Shown: piece by piece, positions 1-5,285 of the stretch | Layout of the letters: every line of letters starts with the position of its first letter | How positions within the stretch are numbered: position 1 is the stretch's first letter | NCBI GenBank assembly: GCA_965368815.1 | Contig: CBDUOH010000105.1 | Span: 1 to 5,786 of the forward strand | Reading direction: 5' to 3' | DNA from: UBA5794 sp965368815 | GTDB taxonomy: Bacteria; Actinomycetota; Acidimicrobiia; Spongiisociales; UBA5794 | DNA: 5,786 bases | Notes under the pieces: generated by a model | The model's database searches: none | What the model was told of the DNA's origin: nothing | The model's input: only the letters and a program-made list of their open reading frames with translations | Position numbers and translations under genes: made by a program

Positions 1-1506
1 ACTGATCAGGACGCCTACGATCGGCTTCAATCGCGGCTGGTCCCGCTGTGGTCTTCGCTTGACCATCTCAACAACGATGAGCAGACCATTGTCGTCGTGC
101 CGTCCGCAGACATCGATGTCGAGCTTTCAGCAAGTGAACTCCAGGCCTACGAAGAGCGCTATCTGTTCTTGCTGTTCCTCCTCCGTCAACCGAATGCGCG
201 GATGGTCTACGTCACAGGGCAGGCAATCCACCCAGACATCATCGACTATTACCTCGATCTGCTCCCGGGCGTCATCTCATCCCACGCGCGCAAGCGCCTC
301 TTCTTCGTGTCCCCGATGGAAGCCCGATTTCGACCCTTGTCACGGAAGCTGCTCGATCGACCACAGATGATCCGACAGATCCGGGGGCTGATACCTGACC
401 GGAACCGTGCACACCTTGTCCCATTCATGACGACCTGGGATGATCGGGAACTCGCCATGAGGCTCGACATCCCGATGTACGGCGCGGACCCGGCACAGGC
501 GGAGCTGGGGACGAAATCCGCAGGTCGTCGGCTCTTTGGCGCTGCTGGAGTCCGTCATCCAGCGGGCGCCGAGAACGTGCACACGAAGGACGACGTCGTG
601 TCCGCACTGCTTGCGCTTCGCAACAGGGTTCCTGGACTGCAACGGGCAATCGTCAAGCACAACGAAGGTGTGTCCGGCTTCGGCAACGCCATCATCGACA
701 TGCGTTCACTCCCTTTGGACGCCGGCGTCAATGATGTGCTGCACCTTCTCGACTCGATTCCGGTCGACCAACACGTGAACGGCGTCGAAGGCTACTTCTC
801 CGTGCTTGCCGACGAAGGCGGCGTGGTGGAAGCGATGATCGAGGGCGACACGATCTCGAGTCCCTCAGTGCAGCTCCGCATCACCCCGCTCGGCGATGTC
901 GAGGTGCTTTCGACGCACGACCAGATTCTCGGCGGCGACAGCGGACAGGTGTTCCTGGGGTCCTGTTTCCCCGCGCAGCCGGGTTACGCCGTCCAGATCT
1001 CACAAAGCGCACGCAAGGTTGGCGAGCAACTGGCCGCCCAAGGCGTGATCGGGCGCTTCGCGCTCGACTACATGGTGGTGCAACAACCGGACGGGTCATG
1101 GGAAGAGCATGCGATCGAGATCAATCTCCGCAAAGGTGGAACCACGCATCCGTTCCTCACCCTGCAATTCCTGACGGACGGTCGTTACGACGAAGACCGG
1201 GCGGTGTTCGTGGCCCCCTCGGGAAGCGAGAAGTTCTACGTTGCCTCCGATCACATGTTCGTGGAAGGTATCGAGACGCTGACTCCCCACGACCTGTTGG
1301 AGATCGCTGTCATCCGGGACCTCCACTTCGACCAGGGCCGCCAGGTCGGGACGGTCTTCCACATGCTGTCAGCCATGCCGACACACGGATATGTCGGGGT
1401 CACGTGCATCGGAGACACCGAGGACGAAGCGCATGCACGGTACGCCGAGGTCGTCGAAGTGTTGACGGAGGAGGTCGCACGGGTCCGAGCCTCATCGACC
1501 GATTGA
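1..1506 (+). CDS. PGM1-related pre-ATP-grasp peptide/carboxylate-amine ligase (5' partial)
   Basis: The frame is open from base 1 to the TGA at 1504-1506, giving 501 codons. The GTG at 97 is probably not the start, because the residues before it (a Trp-containing helix, then TIVVVPS) look like the usual N-terminal strand of this family. The real start is therefore left of the window. Codon-numbered landmarks are: VVVPS near 31-35; a pre-ATP-grasp Rossmann-like part containing MVYVTGQAIHPDIIDYYL (about 68-85); the ATP-binding segment TKSAGRRLF (about 171-179) with AGVRHPAG after it; AIVKHNEGVSGFGN (about 216-229), whose Lys219 is the likely nucleotide-contacting lysine; and EINLRKGGTTHPF (about 373-385), where Glu373, Asn375 and Arg377 match the ATP-grasp metal/phosphate set. 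The last ~55 residues (VFHMLSAMPTHGYVGVT and onward) resemble the PGM1 C-terminal domain. Family members form amide bonds through an acyl phosphate; the pheganomycin ligase PGM1 is the known example. The substrate here is unknown. The function class is firm, the substrate is not. Confidence 0.88.
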   Translation, partial: TDQDAYDRLQSRLVPLWSSLDHLNNDEQTIVVVPSADIDVELSASELQAYEERYLFLLFLLRQPNARMVYVTGQAIHPDIIDYYLDLLPGVISSHARKRLFFVSPMEARFRPLSRKLLDRPQMIRQIRGLIPDRNRAHLVPFMTTWDDRELAMRLDIPMYGADPAQAELGTKSAGRRLFGAAGVRHPAGAENVHTKDDVVSALLALRNRVPGLQRAIVKHNEGVSGFGNAIIDMRSLPLDAGVNDVLHLLDSIPVDQHVNGVEGYFSVLADEGGVVEAMIEGDTISSPSVQLRITPLGDVEVLSTHDQILGGDSGQVFLGSCFPAQPGYAVQISQSARKVGEQLAAQGVIGRFALDYMVVQQPDGSWEEHAIEINLRKGGTTHPFLTLQFLTDGRYDEDRAVFVAPSGSEKFYVASDHMFVEGIETLTPHDLLEIAVIRDLHFDQGRQVGTVFHMLSAMPTHGYVGVTCIGDTEDEAHARYAEVVEVLTEEVARVRASSTD

Positions 1507-1528
1507 CCGGTGACCGCGGGTCACACCG
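1507..1528 (+). terminator. Hairpin immediately after the ATP-grasp stop codon
   Basis: The inverted repeat begins directly after the TGA at 1504-1506. GTGACC (1510-1515) pairs with GGTCAC (1519-1524) across a 3-base GCG loop. Alternatively, CGGT (1508-1511) pairs with ACCG (1525-1528), leaving a two-base bulge. There is no T-tract, so this would be the U-less type of terminator seen in high-GC bacteria. TGACC-GCG-GGTCA is also symmetric enough to be an operator half-site pair. The structure is visible; its role is inferred. Confidence 0.4.
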
Positions 1529-1576
1529 TCCGTTGATGACTCGAGGCATGGATTCCTGACGCGGCGCGCCTCGGAC

Positions 1577-1582
1577 TACCGT
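1577..1582 (+). promoter_or_regulatory. Possible -10 hexamer (TACCGT) upstream of the ComA-like gene
   Basis: TACCGT fits the loose TAnnnT -10 pattern of actinobacterial housekeeping promoters and sits 69 bases before the ATG at 1652. A weak CTGACG at 1556-1561 could be the -35, though the 15-base spacer is short. An actual transcription start cannot be judged by eye. Such hexamers are frequent by chance. Confidence 0.2.
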
Positions 1583-1651
1583 GTGAGGACCGACACAGCG
1601 CATGCCGACCAAGCGCGTGATTCCCGAGCAACTAGATGAGGTAGCGACACG

Positions 1652-2470
1652 ATGAGTCCCGAATCGGTTCAACCGTTCTCGATGATCCCAACGCCGGCTG
1701 GTCGAAGTGAAACCAAACCCAGAACCACCGGTCTCACGATGATGATGGACTGGGGTTTGCCCATCGGGATGCAACGAGAATGGCTTGAACTTCTCGGACC
1801 GTTCGTGGATTTCGCCAAGCTCGTCGTCGGCACGGCCCGCTTGTACGAAGATGACTACTTGCGTTCCAAGATCGATCTCTACAAGGAATGGGACGTGCTG
1901 CCGTTCCTCGGAGGACAGTTCCTCGAATTCGTCTACGCGACCCAAGGTATCAGTGGCGTACAGCCGTTCTGTGAGGAAGCTGTTCGTGTGGGTGTCGGCG
2001 CGGTCGAGGTGTCGGACAACGTCGTTCCTCTGACGGACAGCGAACGCCGGGATCTCATCGGGATGGTCGCCTCTTCCGGCCTGGAAGTCCACGGGGAGGT
2101 GGGTTCCAAGGTAGGCGCGACGAGTGGCAGCAACTTGATCGATCAGGCGGCTGATTGCATCGATGCGGGAGCGTCGATTGTCCTTGTGGAAGGTGCCGAG
2201 TTGTTGACCGATGGCCGCCCCATGGCTGAACTCATCGACGAGCTCGGGTCGAGCCTCGATCCGGCGAAGGTCATGTACGAGTTGAGTGGTCCGTGGATTC
2301 ACAACACACACTGGACCGAGGTTCATCAACTCAAAGTGTTCCTGGTCAACACGTTCGGGCCCGATGTCAATTTGGCGAACATCATGCCGCAGCACGTGTT
2401 CGAAACGGAAGCGTTGCGGCGAGGCCTGAGTACCAACGGCCCGGGAGCGCTGCATTCCAGCGACGGTTGA
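1652..2470 (+). CDS. Divergent phosphosulfolactate synthase (ComA) family protein
   Basis: This 272-residue protein matches the ComA family over nearly its whole length, with the usual size of about 250-280 residues. ComA adds sulfite to phosphoenolpyruvate to make phosphosulfolactate, a route to sulfolactate or coenzyme M. Landmarks are KPRTTGLTMMMDWGL (22-36), VDFAKLVVGT (52-61), LPFLGGQFLEF (83-93), VEVSDNVVPL (118-127), HGEVGSK (147-153), IVLVEGAEL (176-184), FGPDVNLANI (235-244) and ETEALRRGL (251-259). Asp33, Glu149 and Lys153 fall in conserved motifs. Several family-typical residues differ: DKGL reads DWGL, FGWGT reads LVVGT, and the REsGKG segment after the conserved Glu180 reads AELLTDG. 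The substrate may therefore not be the canonical one. A modest Shine-Dalgarno GAGG (1638-1641) lies 10 bases before the ATG. No other coenzyme M pathway gene is present in the window. Family membership is fairly sure; the reaction is uncertain, so no gene symbol is given. Confidence 0.85.
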   Translation: MSPESVQPFSMIPTPAGRSETKPRTTGLTMMMDWGLPIGMQREWLELLGPFVDFAKLVVGTARLYEDDYLRSKIDLYKEWDVLPFLGGQFLEFVYATQGISGVQPFCEEAVRVGVGAVEVSDNVVPLTDSERRDLIGMVASSGLEVHGEVGSKVGATSGSNLIDQAADCIDAGASIVLVEGAELLTDGRPMAELIDELGSSLDPAKVMYELSGPWIHNTHWTEVHQLKVFLVNTFGPDVNLANIMPQHVFETEALRRGLSTNGPGALHSSDG

Positions 2471-2485
2471 TCGCATCCATTTTCG

Positions 2486-2541
2486 ACGGTTCGGCACTGC
2501 GGGTTCGGTTCACCTACTGAATCACATCGTCGCCGAACCGT
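2486..2541 (+). repeat. Perfect 10-base inverted repeat downstream of the ComA-like gene
   Basis: ACGGTTCGGC (2486-2495) is exactly complementary to GCCGAACCGT (2532-2541), with 36 bases between. A further partial copy, GGTTCGGTT, lies in the loop (around 2502-2510). The repeat starts 15 bases after the stop of the ComA-like gene, so it may be a terminator or mRNA-stabilising stem. A paired binding site is the alternative. No T-tract follows. Confidence 0.4.
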
Positions 2542-2651
2542 GACATCACCAACGGACTCAGTTCTGCGGAGGAGCTGAGCACAAGTGTGCGTGGCGCGAC
2601 CGGTCGGAGGTTGTACAGTCCACACGTGTCTCGGCTTGTGAACTTCCGCAT

Positions 2652-2673
2652 CGTGCGGGCGGAGCCTCGCACG
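2652..2673 (+). other. GC-rich stem-loop in the leader region of the cyclase gene
   Basis: CGTGCG (2652-2657) pairs with CGCACG (2668-2673). The stem can extend inward by a G-T and a G-C pair around a six-base loop. It ends 28 bases before the cyclase ATG. It may be a 5' leader structure or a terminator. The rest of the 231-base gap (2471-2701) shows no recognisable gene. TACAGT at 2614-2619 could be a -10 element, but this is weak. Confidence 0.3.
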
Positions 2674-2701
2674 GTGGCCCCAATGCGACCCGGTTGAACG
2701 G

Positions 2702-3724
2702 ATGACCAGAACGGAAAAGTGGAAGACGGTGGCTCGGGCCATCGGGATCACTGCACCCATTGGAATGCTCGTCGGCGTCATCCCCAACGTCCTTGCGGAC
2801 GATGGGACCAGATCAATTGTTGCCGGAGGTCTGATTGGTTTTCTCATCACCGTTGGGTTGGTGACCTTCGAAGTCAGTTGGGCCGTTGAGCTGATCCCCG
2901 GGCGATGGAGAGAAGCTCGATTCCTTTTCGTTCTGATCACGAGGAGCCTCGTGTGGGTCGCCGTGATTGTCATCGGGATCAGTGTGCCGCTCCTGACGGT
3001 CGGCCAGACGTCTTTGGCGGACCTGGCCGATCCGACCGTGGCGGCGTCGGTTGGTGTCAGTTTTGGGGCGGCGCTCCTGATCAACTTCATCGTCCAGATC
3101 AACCGACTGTTGGGCCGAGGGGTCATGGTGCGCTTGATTCTCGGTCGCTACCACCGACCCCGAGAAGAGGTCCGCATCTTCCTGCTCGTTGACCTCCGGG
3201 ACTCCACCTCGATAACCGAACATCTTGGCAACGTTCGATACCACGACTTCCTGAGGCGCTTCATCAGCGACGTGGCATTCAATGCCCGAAGGTTCGGTGG
3301 TGAGGTACACCGTTATGTCGGCGATGAGATCATCCTGACGTGGACGAAGCGTCGGGGGCTCAAGGACGCTGCATGCGTCAGATCCGTGTTCGCCACGGCC
3401 GACGCCATCGAGACCGAACGCGACCGCTATCGAGCCGACTTCGGGGTGGTACCCAGCTTCTGGGCGGGACTACACATCGGATCCGTCGTGACGGGCGAGA
3501 TCGGCACGATCAAGCACGAGATTGCATACATCGGAGACACCCTCAACACCGCCGCTCGGATCGAGGACGCGTGTCGTCGGCTCCAGATTCCGTTTCTCGC
3601 TTCTGTCGACATGGTGGATGCCTTGTCTCTTCCGCTTGAGGTGAGTGCGGAGAGCGTCGGACCCGTCGAGCTCCCAGGCGTCGGTTTGCCGCTTGAGCTC
3701 TTTGCAATTAGTCGTAGGCACTGA
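2702..3724 (+). CDS. Membrane-anchored class III adenylate/guanylate cyclase
   Basis: The 340-residue protein has two parts. Residues 1-135 contain about four hydrophobic helices (about 11-31, 38-58, 74-100 and 113-133). Residues 155-340 form a cytoplasmic class III cyclase catalytic domain. The expected metal-binding aspartates are Asp164 in LLVDLRDST and Asp208 in RYVGDEI. The transition-state pair is Asn282 and Arg286 in GDTLNTAAR. The purine-specifying positions are unusual: Arg204 stands where adenylate cyclases have Lys, and Ala275 (in EIAYIGD) where they have Asp or Thr. From memory, related four-helix cyclases also vary there, so the product (cAMP or cGMP) cannot be called. ATG 2702 is the first start after the in-frame stop at 2639-2641. 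No clear Shine-Dalgarno precedes it, so initiation is weak or leaderless. No effector is encoded nearby. Cyclase fold: sure; activity and signal sensed: unknown. Confidence 0.9.
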   Translation: MTRTEKWKTVARAIGITAPIGMLVGVIPNVLADDGTRSIVAGGLIGFLITVGLVTFEVSWAVELIPGRWREARFLFVLITRSLVWVAVIVIGISVPLLTVGQTSLADLADPTVAASVGVSFGAALLINFIVQINRLLGRGVMVRLILGRYHRPREEVRIFLLVDLRDSTSITEHLGNVRYHDFLRRFISDVAFNARRFGGEVHRYVGDEIILTWTKRRGLKDAACVRSVFATADAIETERDRYRADFGVVPSFWAGLHIGSVVTGEIGTIKHEIAYIGDTLNTAARIEDACRRLQIPFLASVDMVDALSLPLEVSAESVGPVELPGVGLPLELFAISRRH

Positions 3725-3774
3725 TCCAGCTTCCGGTTCGAAGGGTCGCGAGGGTCTGTCTTGTCCGAAATCGG

Positions 3775-3799
3775 AGGTCGGATCGGCCGCTCCCGACCT
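3775..3799 (+). terminator. Stem-loop between the cyclase and HIT genes
   Basis: AGGTCGG (3775-3781) pairs with CCGACCT (3793-3799) across an 11-base loop, 50 bases after the cyclase stop. The ACCT end of the right arm can instead pair with AGGT at 3804-3807, so two mutually exclusive hairpins are possible. There is no T-tract. It is probably a U-less terminator for the cyclase transcript. The pairing is seen; the function is inferred. Confidence 0.35.
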
Positions 3800-3806
3800 G
3801 CTCAGG

Positions 3807-3812
3807 TAGAGT
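3807..3812 (+). promoter_or_regulatory. Possible -10 element for leaderless transcription of the HIT gene
   Basis: TAGAGT matches the TAnnnT -10 pattern and ends seven bases before the GTG at 3820. That is the spacing expected when a transcript begins at the start codon itself. No convincing -35 is seen. Alternatively, the overlapping AGGTAGA (3804-3810) could act as a poor Shine-Dalgarno. Confidence 0.3.
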
Positions 3813-3819
3813 CCCTTGG

Positions 3820-4242
3820 GTGCGTGTCGAACTGGACTGCGTCTTCTGCGGGATTGTCGGTGGCGAGATTCCATCGACCACGATCGCACGCAGCGAACGA
3901 GCCATCGCGTTCATGGACATCAATCCTGTGACCCTCGGCCACGTTCTGGTGGTCCCGCTCTCTCACTCAACTGACCTGTTCGACATCGCTGAGGACGACC
4001 TGGCGGCGTGTGGGCATCTTGCCCAAGAGGTCGCTGGACGAGCCAAGGATCGGCTCGGAGCAGATGGCGTCAACGTGTTGAACTGCAGCGGGGAGGCAGC
4101 CTGGCAAACCGTGTTCCACTTCCACGTGCATGTCATCCCGCGCTTCAAGGACCAACCCGGCAAAGACCGCATCGGACTGCCCTGGGACTCGGTGCCCAGC
4201 GACCGCGACGAGATCGTGCGGATCGGCGAGCTGCTTTCGTAA
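3820..4242 (+). CDS. HIT-family nucleotide hydrolase/transferase (Hint-like)
   Basis: This 140-residue protein is a complete HIT-domain enzyme of normal family length (about 110-150). The signature HFHVHVIP at 100-107 gives His100, His102 and His104; His102 is the expected nucleophile that forms the nucleotidyl-histidine intermediate. CVFC (Cys7, Cys10) with His49 and His100 matches the structural zinc site of Hint-like members. GHVLVVPLSH (40-49) is the other conserved strand. Such enzymes cleave purine nucleoside phosphoramidates or dinucleoside polyphosphates in the cytosol; the exact substrate is not predictable. The GTG at 3820 places the CxxC motif at the usual N-terminal distance, and no in-frame start nearby fits better. 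There is no strong Shine-Dalgarno; a -10-like TAGAGT just upstream suggests a leaderless mRNA. It lies 95 bases after the cyclase gene. Both handle nucleotides, but a functional link is only speculation. Confidence 0.92.
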   Translation: MRVELDCVFCGIVGGEIPSTTIARSERAIAFMDINPVTLGHVLVVPLSHSTDLFDIAEDDLAACGHLAQEVAGRAKDRLGADGVNVLNCSGEAAWQTVFHFHVHVIPRFKDQPGKDRIGLPWDSVPSDRDEIVRIGELLS

Positions 4243-4296
4243 TTGCCCTGTACGACGTGTTCTGCGGTCGGTATTGTCACGCGCATTGCTGAGGCG

Positions 4297-4302
4297 AGGA
4301 GG
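4297..4302 (+). promoter_or_regulatory. Ribosome binding site deciding the cupin start
   Basis: A full AGGAGG lies six bases before the GTG at 4309 and is the strongest Shine-Dalgarno in the window. It selects GTG 4309 over the TTG at 4243 that directly abuts the HIT stop codon. Confidence 0.8.
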
Positions 4303-4308
4303 CCTGCG

Positions 4309-4821
4309 GTGACCGTGTCGGATGAGCTGCGAACCGATTCTTCATGGAACGTCCTCGGTCCTGAGGAGGGGGACATCCTGGGAGACCCGGAATCGGTGTT
4401 GGATCGTTTCATGCTGGAGAAAGGTGCCACCGGTGGGCGCTTTTCGCTGATCGAACATCGTCTTGCTCCCGGCGCGCTTGCGGCGCCCCTCCATCTGCAT
4501 ACGAGGGAGGATGAGTACAGCTACATCATCGAGGGAGAGGTCGGGGCGTACCTGGGTGGATCCGAATTGATCGCACGCCGAGGTGATCTGGTGGCCAAGC
4601 CGCGCGACCAATGGCACACGTTCTGGAACGCTGGCGCGTCGACCGCGCGGGTTCTTGAGATCATTTCCCCATCCGGTATCGAAGGCCTGTTCCGCCTTCT
4701 GGATACATCGCCGGACCTCTACGAACCCGAGCGTTTGATTCCGCTGGCAGACACATACGGTGCCAAGGTCGACTTCGAAGGGACGTTCCCCATCGTCGAG
4801 CGTCACGGACTCACGTTCTGA
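4309..4821 (+). CDS. Single-domain cupin protein
   Basis: From the GTG at 4309 the protein is 170 residues with one small beta-barrel cupin domain in the middle. Motif 1 is seen as G55, His62-x-His64, Glu69 and Gly76. Motif 2 is seen as Gly92, Pro98, His103 and Asn107 (GDLVAKPRDQWHTFWN), with Asp100 in place of the common Gly of PxG. His62, His64, Glu69 and His103 form a complete metal-binding set, so a metal-dependent enzyme (dioxygenase or isomerase type) or a small-molecule sensor is possible. The C-terminal ~45 residues (RLLDTSPDLYEPERLIPLADTYG region) are helical and seem to cap the barrel. The frame is open upstream to a TTG at 4243, but those 22 Cys/Arg-rich residues do not look like cupin and have no ribosome site. 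A promoter may lie in 4243-4308 (TATTGT at 4272-4277 is -10-like). The substrate is unknown. Confidence 0.88.
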   Translation: MTVSDELRTDSSWNVLGPEEGDILGDPESVLDRFMLEKGATGGRFSLIEHRLAPGALAAPLHLHTREDEYSYIIEGEVGAYLGGSELIARRGDLVAKPRDQWHTFWNAGASTARVLEIISPSGIEGLFRLLDTSPDLYEPERLIPLADTYGAKVDFEGTFPIVERHGLTF

Positions 4822-4831
4822 CCCGTGCCGC

Positions 4832-4859
4832 AGCGTCGAGAGCGACTGACCGACGCTCT
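4832..4859 (+). terminator. Overlapping alternative hairpins after the cupin gene
   Basis: AGCGTCG (4832-4838) can pair with CGACGCT (4851-4857). AGAGCG (4839-4844) can pair with CGCTCT (4854-4859). The two right arms share 4854-4857, so only one hairpin can form at a time. They lie 10 bases beyond the cupin stop and 36 bases before the next ATG. A U-less terminator is the simplest reading; a regulatory switch is possible but unsupported. Confidence 0.35.
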
Positions 4860-4895
4860 ATCGTTGCCCGTACCTGACACCGAGAGGCGGAACGA

Positions 4896-5285
4896 ATGGC
4901 CGACGCGCAACAGCAAGCGAACGAACTGATCGAGCGGAAGATCGCCGAGCTCGGAGACTGGCGAGGTGAACTGCTCGCGACGATCCGGTCCGTCGTCAAG
5001 GACACGGATCCCGACATCGTCGAAGAGGTCAAGTGGCGCAAACCCTCGAACCCGCTTGGCGTTGCCGTCTGGTCCCATGCCGGAATCGTGTGTACCGGTG
5101 AGACGTACAAGGACAAGGTGAAGGTGACATTTCCGAAGGGTTCCGCAATCGCCGATCCCGACGGCGTCTTCAATGCCAGTCTCGGCGGTGTCCGAAGGGC
5201 GGTTGACTACTTCTCGCCCGACGATTTCGACGAGACGGCGTTCCGTGGGGTTCTGCTCGAAGCGATCGCTGTCAACGAAGGCTGA
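4896..5285 (+). CDS. DUF1801 domain-containing protein
   Basis: This small soluble protein of 129 residues fits the DUF1801 (YdhG-like) fold across its length. An N-terminal helix of about 30 residues is followed by EEVKWRKPSNPLG (43-55), the family's characteristic Trp-x-x-Pro motif (Trp47, Pro50). Next come a strand around GIVCTGETYKDKVKVTF (63-79, with Tyr71 and Lys72), FPKGSAIADPDGVF (79-92) and a C-terminal helix after DYFSPDDFDE. The family's biochemical role is not established, so none is assigned. GAGAGG at 4882-4887 lies eight bases before the ATG and supports this start. The last 79 bases overlap the convergent TetR-type gene. A 74-base gap with a hairpin separates it from the cupin gene, so co-transcription is uncertain. 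Confidence 0.87.
   Translation: MADAQQQANELIERKIAELGDWRGELLATIRSVVKDTDPDIVEEVKWRKPSNPLGVAVWSHAGIVCTGETYKDKVKVTFPKGSAIADPDGVFNASLGGVRRAVDYFSPDDFDETAFRGVLLEAIAVNEG

Noticed and set aside
97..99. GTG as the start of the ATP-grasp gene
   Set aside because: It falls inside the conserved VVVPS strand, and the frame stays open with family-like residues to base 1. The start is upstream of the window.
1536..1559. Tiny ATG-started frame of seven codons between the ATP-grasp and ComA-like genes
   Set aside because: Too short to support, with no ribosome binding site and no leader-peptide codon pattern.
1542..1573. CGAGGC / GCCTCG inverted repeat around a GGCGCGCC palindrome
   Set aside because: Only six bases with a 20-base loop in GC-rich DNA; expected by chance and without context to support a role.
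1400..2497. A 365-codon open frame on the minus strand opposite the ComA-like gene
   Set aside because: Its translation is rich in Arg and His with no recognisable domain, and it spans the intergenic gap and the ends of clearly coding plus-strand genes. It is a typical antisense shadow in high-GC DNA.
2326..3126. A 266-codon minus-strand open frame opposite the cyclase N-terminus
   Set aside because: Low-complexity Thr/Arg/Pro composition and no family resemblance. The plus strand here encodes convincing transmembrane helices and a cyclase.
4243..4308. TTG start giving a 22-residue longer cupin, abutting the HIT stop
   Set aside because: No ribosome binding site fits it, the added residues are unlike cupins, and a perfect AGGAGG sits at the right distance from GTG 4309.
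3820..4821. Cyclase, HIT and cupin genes as a cyclic-nucleotide signalling or anti-phage cassette
   Set aside because: HIT and cupin proteins are common housekeeping families, the cyclase is not of the CD-NTase type, no effector is encoded, and the gaps carry stem-loops suggesting separate units.
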